Shown: positions 58,537 to 64,000 of the stretch, in pieces
Numbering within the stretch: the stretch's first letter is position 1
Layout: every line of letters starts with the position of its first letter
Origin: JACCTU01 sp963788055
GTDB lineage: Bacteria > Actinomycetota > Thermoleophilia > Gaiellales > Gaiellaceae
Length of the DNA stretch: 64,000 bases
Assembly (NCBI GenBank): GCA_963788055.1
Contig: CAWBFA010000001.1
Location: forward strand, 372,001 to 436,000
Direction of reading: 5' to 3'
Notes under the pieces: generated by a model
Databases searched by the model: none
Seen by the model: only the letters and a program-made list of their open reading frames with translations
Told to the model about the DNA's origin: nothing
Made by a program: the position numbers and the translations under genes

Positions 58537-58699
58537 CGCCGCGCCACGATAGCCTCGACGCATAGCGACGTGGCGCGACGTGCGGCGGCTACGTGCTCGC
58601 GCGCCCGAAGGCGATCGGACGCAGGGACCTGCGCAAACGCCTCGACGATGCCCGGGCGATCGCCGCGCCGCCGAAGCTCGTCGCTGAGCGCGCGCGGCG

Positions 58700-61310
58700 C
58701 TAGGCCGCGCCGACGGCCACGGCGTCTTCGCGCGGCAGGCGACGCGAGACGATCTGCGAGACGCCGTCAGGGCCCATCGTCACGCCGTAGAGCGTGTCGG
58801 CTGCTTCCATCGTTCGCTTCTGGTGCGTGATCACGATGAACTGCGCGCGGTCCGCGTAGCGGCGGAGCAGCTCGACGAAGCGCCCGATGTTCGTGTCGTC
58901 GAGGGCAGCCTCGACCTCGTCGAGGAGGTAGAACGGGCACGGGCGCGCGAGGAAGAGCGCGAACAGAAACGAGATCGCGCCGAGCGCCTTTTCGCCGCCG
59001 GACAGGAGCGACAGCCGCGTGACGCGCTTGCCAGCCGGGCGCAGCTCGACCTCGATGCCCGGCTGCTCCTCCTCGCCCTCGGGCTCGACGAGGCGGAGCC
59101 GGCCCTCGCCGCCGGGGAAGAGCGTGGTCGCGACTTCCTCGAAGTGTGACTCGACCGCGGCGTAGGTCTCCGCGAAGCGTCGCCGCACCGTCTCGTCGAG
59201 CTCGGCGCGCAGCTTCTCGAGCTCGGCCAGGCTTGCCTCGAGATCTGCCCGCTGGGTGGAGAGCTCCTCGAGCCGCTCCTTCTCGGCGTCGTACTCCTGC
59301 TTCGCGAGCGGGTTCACCTGGCCGAGCGACAGCCTGCGCTTCTCGAGCCGGTCGACACGCTCCGCGAGCCCGTCGCGGTCGTCGCCTTCGGCGGGCTCGG
59401 CGTCGGCCGCCTCGAGCCGGCGGCGCGCCTCCGCCGCGTCGGCCTCGATCCGTGCTAGCTCGACCTCGACTGCGCTCGCCCGCTCCGAGGCCTCAGCCGC
59501 CTCGCGGCGAAGCTCGACTTCCTGCGCTCCCAGCGTACGCAGAGCCTCACCGAGCTCCTGCGCGCGATGTGACCCGGCATCGACACGAGCGCGCATCGGC
59601 GTCTCGAGCCGCGCGCTCGACTCGACGGCGCCTTCGAGCGCGGAGACCGCGCGGTCGGCGATGCGGGCGAGCCGCGCGGCGACGACGGGATCGAGCCGCC
59701 CTGACGGCAGAGCGTCGAGCGCTGCGCGTGCTTCGGCCGCCGCGGTCTGTGCCTCGCCCGCCCGCGCAGCGGCGCGCGCAAGCAACACGTCGAGCTCGTC
59801 GATCTCCCGGCGGACCTCGCGCCTACGCGCTTCAAGCTCGAGCATCACCGCCTCGGCCGCCTCGCCGGCGAACCACAGCTCCCCGCTCGCGGGGTCGTAC
59901 CCGAAGCCCTCGCGCGTCACGGCGCGCTCGCTCTGCGCGAGCAGGTCCTCCTTCGCGACGACGCGCGCCTCGCGGAACGGCTCAGGCACGCGCATGACGA
60001 CCGTCAGGCTGCCGAGCCCCGCTGCACGAGCTCGCTCGAGCAATGTCAGCGCGGCCTGCGCATCCGGCGCCACGACCGCCGACGCCCTCGACCGCAGTGC
60101 AGCGGCCACCGCGCGCTCGTCCCCGGGCGCGACGTCGAGCTGCGAGAGCGCGATCCGCTCGCCCTCCTCGGCAAGCGCACGAGCGGCCGGTGGAAGACCC
60201 TCGCGCTCGGCGAGCGTGCGCTCGAGCGCCGCGAGCCGTGTGCGCGCGAGCGAGAGCCGCTCTGCGAGCTCCTCGCGCTCCTTGGACGCTGCCGAGCTGC
60301 TCGCGGCGGCGTCGGCGGCCGCGCGTCGGAGCTCCGCGCCGTCGGTGAGCGTCTCCTGCGAGCTCGGCAGCCCCGCACGGAGCGCGGCGATCGACTCGAG
60401 GCGAAGCGTCAGCCGCTCGCCTGCGCTGCGGAGACGGTAGAGCGCGGCGGTCGACTCCTCACGCCTGCCCGCAGCGTCCGTCAGCTCCTCCTCGACCTCG
60501 TTCCTCTCCGCGAGCAGTGCCTCGAGCCGCTCGTTCACGTGACGACGGGCGAGCGAGGCTGCGGTGCGGCGCTCCTCGCCCTCGGCCAGCCGGCCGCCGA
60601 GCGCGTCGAGGTCGAGCTGAGCGATCCGCGCGCGCAGGGAGGCGATCTCGCCGACGAGCTTCTCGGCGCGCTCGGCTGCAGTCGCCTGGAGCGCGAGCGG
60701 CCGCAACCGCTTCTTCACCTCCGCCTCGACGTCGCGCGCGCGCTCCACCTGGATCGCGACGCGCTGCAGCTTCAGCTCGGCGCGGTGACGTCTGACGCTT
60801 GAAGCGCCCGAGCCCAGCCGCCTCCTCGATCATCTCGCGCCGCCGCTCGGGCGACGAGGACAACACCTCTTCGACCTTCCCCTGCCCGATGATCGAGTGC
60901 ATCCCGCCGCCGAGCCCGAGATCCGCGAGCAGCTCGACGAGGTCGATTCGGCGCACGCCTGTGCGGTTGACCAGGTACTGGCCCTCACCCCCGCGATGCA
61001 GGCGCCTCGAGATCGCGAGCTCCGAGTAGTCGACCGGCCCGTCGCCGTCAGCGTTGTCGAACAGCAGCTCGACCTCGCAGAAGTCGGTCGCCTTCCGCCC
61101 GGCCGAGCCGGCGAACAGCACGTCGTCGGGCTTCTCCGCGCGCAGCTCCGACGGCGCGAGCGAGCCCGCGGCCCAGACGATCCCATCGGAGACGTTCGAC
61201 TTCCCCGAGCCGTTCGGCCCGACGACCACGGCGACGCCGGGCTCGAGCCGGATTTCCACCGGATCGGGGAACGACTTGAAGCCGCGCAGTTTGATCGCGC
61301 TCAGGTGCAC
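58700..61310 (-). pseudogene. smc: Chromosome segregation protein SMC, short form, frameshifted
   Basis: Frame 1 gives the N-terminal ATPase head: LRGFKSFPDPVEIRLEPGVA, VVVGPNGSGKSNVSDGIVWA and MHSIIGQGKVEEVLSSSPER. Frame 2, from about 60795, gives HRAELKLQRVAIQVERARDV, coiled coils, a reduced hinge around GFGYDPASGELWFAGEA, and the second head with SLLSGGEKALGAISFLFALF and PFYLLDEVEAALDDTNIGRF. The joined length is ~870 residues, against ~1150-1190 for usual SMC, because the coils and hinge are shorter. The break is probably an indel error, as the gene is normally essential or nearly so. GTG 61310. Confidence 0.88.
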
Positions 61311-61405
61311 GCGAGGGGGAGGCTAGCGGGAGCCACGGATGGCTCTACTTGCTGCGAGGTCGCGAAGACCGGCTAGCCTCGGCGCACGCGCAGCGAACCC
61401 AGCCT

Positions 61406-62064
61406 CTAGCTCGAAGCAGCCCGAGCGCTCGAGGCCGTCGCGGCCTCCTGCTCGGCGTCCTTCTTCGTCCGGCCCGTCGCCCGTCCCGACCTGCTCGCCG
61501 TCGACGAGTCGCGGCACACGTGAAGGTCCGGTCGTGCGGTGGCCCGACGGTCGCGAGCGTGACGTACTCGACGCGCTGACCCCGCTTTGCGAGCTCCTCC
61601 TGCAGCGTGGTCTTCTGGTCGACCGACTCGGTGAGGGCCTCCTCGATCCGCGGCTCGAACGCCTCCATCACCGGGCCCGCGAGCTCCTCGAGGCCACGCT
61701 CGAGGTAGAGCGCCGCCAGCACCGCCTCCATGAGCGCCGCGAGGACGTTCGTCGAACGGCGGAGATCGTCAGGGATCTCGCCGCTCTCCTCCAGGCGGCG
61801 GTCGAGGCCCAGACCGGCCGCGACGACCGCGCACGAACGCCGCGAGACGACGTGGGCGCGAATCTTCGACAACTGACCCTCGGAGAAGTCGGGGTAGCGG
61901 TCGTAGAGCGCGCGCGCGACCACGAAGCCGAGGACGCTGTCGCCGAGAAACTCGAGCCGCTCGTACGACTCGACCCGATCCTCGGTCTGGGAAGGATGGC
62001 GGAAGACCTGCTCGAGCCGAGCGGGCGGCAGCGAGTCGATCAGCCGCTCGAGCGCGGCTGTCTC
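61406..62064 (-). pseudogene. rnc: Ribonuclease III, with frameshifts
   Basis: The main frame has the RNase III core (LEQVFRHPSQTEDRVESYER, LEFLGDSVLGFVVARALYDR, RSTNVLAALMEAVLAALYLE) and the start of the dsRNA-binding domain (TTLQEELAKRGQRVEYVTLA). The end needs two shifts: LVDGEQVGTG in a second frame, then ATGRTKKDAEQEAATASSAR in a third, to TAG at 61406. No ATG, GTG or TTG is found ahead of the N-terminus SETAALERLIDSLPP, which directly follows the acpP stop. The start may be lost by another indel. It processes rRNA. Confidence 0.85.
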
Positions 62065-62065
62065 G

Positions 62066-62311
62066 CTACTGATGCGTCGAGACGTAGTCGACGGCCTGCC
62101 CGACGGTGGTGATCTTCTGCGCGTCGTCGTCCGAGATCTTGATCCCGAACTGGTCCTCGAGCTCCATGATCAGCTCGACGAGGTCGAGGGAGTCCGCGTC
62201 GAGGTCCTCCGTGAAGGACGCCTCCTCGGTGACCTCGTTCTCGTCGATGCCGAGCTGCTCCGTCAGGACTTCCTTCACACGCTCGAAGACTTCCTCGCGC
62301 GACGCTGCCAT
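62066..62311 (-). CDS. acpP: Acyl carrier protein
   Basis: 81 residues with the phosphopantetheine site LDADSLDLVELIMELEDQFG, ending DYVSTHQ. It carries acyl chains in fatty-acid synthesis. ATG 62311 starts 2 bases after the plsX stop. Confidence 0.95.
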   Translation of the reverse strand: MAASREEVFERVKEVLTEQLGIDENEVTEEASFTEDLDADSLDLVELIMELEDQFGIKISDDDAQKITTVGQAVDYVSTHQ

Positions 62312-62312
62312 C

Positions 62313-63305
62313 TCACCTCGCTTGGTTAGGTACGCCGGGGCGCGCGGAATCTACCACCATCCGCTCCGAAAGACGATCCACGACGCCCTGCTGGACGCCG
62401 CGCGCGGCCAGGCGAATCGCGTTGGCAACGGCCGTCCTCGAGGAGTCGCCGTGCGCGATCACCGAGAGGCCGCGGAGCCCGAGGAGGTACGCGCCGCCGT
62501 AGGTGTCCGGGTCGAGGCGGCTCCGGAGCCCGCGTGCGGCGGGCCGGATCAGCAGCCCGCCGAGCTTTCCGCGAGTCGTGGAGGAGATCTCCTCGCGGAG
62601 CGCGTCGAGGAGCTCTTTGATCGTGCCCTCCAGCAGCTTGAGCGCGATGTTCCCCGTGAAGCCGTCGGCGACGACGACGTCGGCCGCGAAGCGCAGCAGC
62701 TCACGGGCCTCCGTGTTCCCCTTGAAGTTGAGCCCGCTCTCGCTGAGGAGGGCATGCGCTTCGAGGACGAGGTGGTTGCCCTTCTCCGGCTCCTCGCCGA
62801 TCGACAGCAGCCGAACCTCGGGGTTCGTCCGCTCGAGGATCTCCTCGGCGAAGATCGAGCCCATGTGTGCGAACTGGACGAGGTGCTCGGGGCGGGAGTC
62901 CGCGTTCGCTCCGGCGTCGATCAACACCGAGGCCCCGTAGCGCGCCGGGATCACGACGGCGATCGCCGGCCGGTGCACCCCTTTGAGCCGCCGGATCTCG
63001 AGCAGCCCGGCCGCGAGCATCGCGCCGGTGTTCCCTGCGGAGACGACGGCGTCCGCCCGCCCCTCGCCGACGGCGCGGTTCGCCGCGACGAGCGAGCTCC
63101 CCGGCTTCGAGCGGACCGCCTCGGCGGGCTTTTCGTCCATCGCGATCACGTCCGGCGCGTCGACGAGCTCGAGCCCACCGGTGTCGAGCCCGGGCGGCCC
63201 GAAGAGGATCGGCTCGATCTGGTCGCTCCGAGCCTCGAGCGCCCCGGCGACGATTTCCTGAGGAGCGCGGTCGCCCCCCATCGCGTCGACCGCGACGCGG
63301 GTCAG
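62313..63305 (-). CDS. plsX: Phosphate acyltransferase PlsX
   Basis: About 330 residues. RVAVDAMGGDRAPQEIVAGA, VSAGNTGAMLAAGLLEIRRL, ASVLIDAGANADSRPEHLVQ and VVADGFTGNIALKLLEGTIK are PlsX motifs; the enzyme makes acyl-phosphate from acyl-ACP. The start is unclear: only CTG 63305 lies in frame close to RVAVDAMGG, while the ATG at 63309 is in another frame, so an indel may lie between them. It follows the rpmF stop by few bases. Confidence 0.9.
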   Translation of the reverse strand: MTRVAVDAMGGDRAPQEIVAGALEARSDQIEPILFGPPGLDTGGLELVDAPDVIAMDEKPAEAVRSKPGSSLVAANRAVGEGRADAVVSAGNTGAMLAAGLLEIRRLKGVHRPAIAVVIPARYGASVLIDAGANADSRPEHLVQFAHMGSIFAEEILERTNPEVRLLSIGEEPEKGNHLVLEAHALLSESGLNFKGNTEARELLRFAADVVVADGFTGNIALKLLEGTIKELLDALREEISSTTRGKLGGLLIRPAARGLRSRLDPDTYGGAYLLGLRGLSVIAHGDSSRTAVANAIRLAARGVQQGVVDRLSERMVVDSARPGVPNQAR

Positions 63306-63313
63306 CCATCGGC

Positions 63314-63502
63314 CTACGGAGCCTGGATGCGGAGCGGCTCGACCTCGCGACCGTTGTAGGTCTTGCAGATCGGGCACATGCGATGCGGCTGCTTCGGGTT
63401 GCCGCACTGCGGGCAGAGGTTGACGCGCGGCGCCTCGATGCGGTGCGTCGCGCGGCGCTTGTCCCTGCGGGCCTTCGAGGTCTTTTTCTTGGGGACGGCC
63501 AT
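63314..63502 (-). CDS. rpmF: 50S ribosomal protein L32
   Basis: 62 residues. MAVPKKKTSKARRDKRRATH is the typical start, and CPQCGNPKQPHRMCPIC is the zinc-binding form. It is the first gene of the lipid/ribosome block; transcription of the minus-strand genes must begin just right of 63502. Confidence 0.95.
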   Translation of the reverse strand: MAVPKKKTSKARRDKRRATHRIEAPRVNLCPQCGNPKQPHRMCPICKTYNGREVEPLRIQAP

Positions 63503-63527
63503 GAGCCGGGGAAGAGTAGCGAGGTTC

Positions 63528-63533
63528 TATAAT
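63528..63533 (+). promoter_or_regulatory. Candidate -10 box for the ABC-F gene
   Basis: TATAAT lies ~90 bases before the ABC-F start. The -35 region (GGGGAAGAG) is weak. A small hairpin, GAGCCC-TT-GGGCTC, at 63540-63553 would fall at the start of the leader. Confidence 0.45.
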
Positions 63534-63618
63534 CAGCGCGAGCCCTTGGGCTCCTCTATGCGCGACCTCTAGATCGCAACCAGGCTCTCGTCCCTGCGAC
63601 TCCCAGGAGGTTCAGCGC

Positions 63619-64000
63619 ATGCGCGCGCACGGCGGCACCCTCGCCGCGACAGACATCTCGAAGAGCCACGGCGGCGACGTCGTCCTCGACGGCGTCTCGC
63701 TGGTCGTGCCTCCGCGAGCGCGAATCGGGGTCGTCGGGCCGAACGGCGCCGGCAAGACGACCCTGCTCCGGGTGCTCGCCGGGCTCGAGGAGCCGGACTC
63801 CGGCCGGGTCACCCGCCGCCCGGGCGACCTCAGCGTGCGCTACCTCGCGCAGCAGCGCGAGCGCCCCGGGCTGTCCGGCGGTGAGGCTGCGCGTGCCGCG
63901 CTCCGCGAGATCTTCGCATCGGACGACGACGTTCTGCTCCTCGACGAGCCGACGAACGACCTCGACTTCGACGGGCTCCGTCTGCTGGAGCGCTTCGTCG
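63619..64000 (+). CDS. ABC-F family ATPase, partial (runs off right edge)
   Basis: 127 residues are visible. Walker A GVVGPNGAGKTTLLRVLAGL and Q-loop VRYLAQQRERP are followed almost at once by the signature LSGGEAARAALREIF and Walker B DVLLLDEPTNDLDFDGLRLL. The DEPTNDLD form is typical of soluble ABC-F translation factors. Usual members have about 80-100 residues between Q-loop and signature; here only about six. ATG 63619 has AGGAGG 7 bases upstream. The second ATPase domain lies outside the window. Confidence 0.85.
   Translation, partial: MRAHGGTLAATDISKSHGGDVVLDGVSLVVPPRARIGVVGPNGAGKTTLLRVLAGLEEPDSGRVTRRPGDLSVRYLAQQRERPGLSGGEAARAALREIFASDDDVLLLDEPTNDLDFDGLRLLERFV

Noticed and set aside
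58592..58702. 36-residue plus-strand ORF between ftsY and smc
   Set aside because: GTG start without ribosome site, overlaps the smc stop, no recognisable family; probably chance.
63540..63553. Attenuator or riboswitch before the ABC-F gene
   Set aside because: Only a 6-bp hairpin is visible; no leader peptide or known riboswitch core.
1..64000. CRISPR array
   Set aside because: The 33-bp repeats are 0.5-3 kb apart with genes between them, and no cas gene is seen.

Overview
The window is very GC-rich DNA with many GTG and TTG starts and 4-base stop/start overlaps (GTGA, ATGA). Its conserved block rpmF-plsX-acpP-rnc-smc-ftsY-ffh-rpsP-khpA-rimM-trmD-lepB-rplS-rnhB-yraN-comM-dprA, split PntAA/PntAB/PntB transhydrogenase, AddAB-type recombination nuclease and class III cyclase/ATPase/TPR proteins suggest an actinobacterium, most likely of the Thermoleophilia (Gaiellales or Solirubrobacterales). 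That placement is inference from content and order.

Left part, 1-19.2 kb, is accessory DNA ending at an intact initiator tRNA-fMet gene (19152-19225, minus strand). Three copies of the 3' part of that tRNA lie at 616-651, 12363-12404 and 13935-13967, as expected where elements have integrated at the tRNA 3' end. Between 2.4 and 19.1 kb, 14 recognisable copies of a ~33-bp intergenic repeat, all in the same orientation, cut the region into units. Most units carry one gene or a two-gene operon, on either strand: cupin, secreted protein, ECF sigma factor plus membrane partner, P-loop kinases, GNAT acetyltransferases, MBL-fold hydrolases, YCII protein, methyltransferase, and two large cyclase/ATPase/TPR proteins. 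I saw no copy to the right of the tRNA. This looks like a gene-cassette array at a tRNA attachment site, without a recognisable integron integrase in the window. A serine-recombinase C-terminal remnant lies beside one tRNA fragment.

Middle part, 19.2-49.9 kb, is mostly ordinary chromosome: a Ppx/GppA phosphatase, GGDEF protein, gdhA with a CBS-domain gene, membrane glycosyltransferase-like protein, tRNA-Leu(TAA), DUF3105 protein, rmuC, a baeRF-like protein, trxB, an SGNH hydrolase, the operon addB-addA-PPOX-nth, topoisomerase IB, an isocitrate/isopropylmalate dehydrogenase-family gene followed by a tandem palindromic repeat, an HD-GYP protein, pntAA-pntAB-pntB with an ornithine-cyclodeaminase-family gene, and an FAD oxidoreductase. 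At the dprA 3' end a 126-bp direct duplication brackets a small secreted-protein gene and a tyrosine-recombinase remnant: a second integration scar.

Right part, 48-63.5 kb, is the conserved translation, secretion, chromosome and lipid block on the minus strand. It is interrupted by a solitary DNA methyltransferase, a metallophosphoesterase gene fused in frame with rimM in this sequence, a dodecin gene and a short-chain dehydrogenase remnant. The window ends inside an ABC-F ATPase gene.

At least nine otherwise good genes, including normally essential rnc and smc, are interrupted by single-base frameshifts. This points to uncorrected indels in the assembly rather than to real gene decay, so gene ends near those points should be read with caution.
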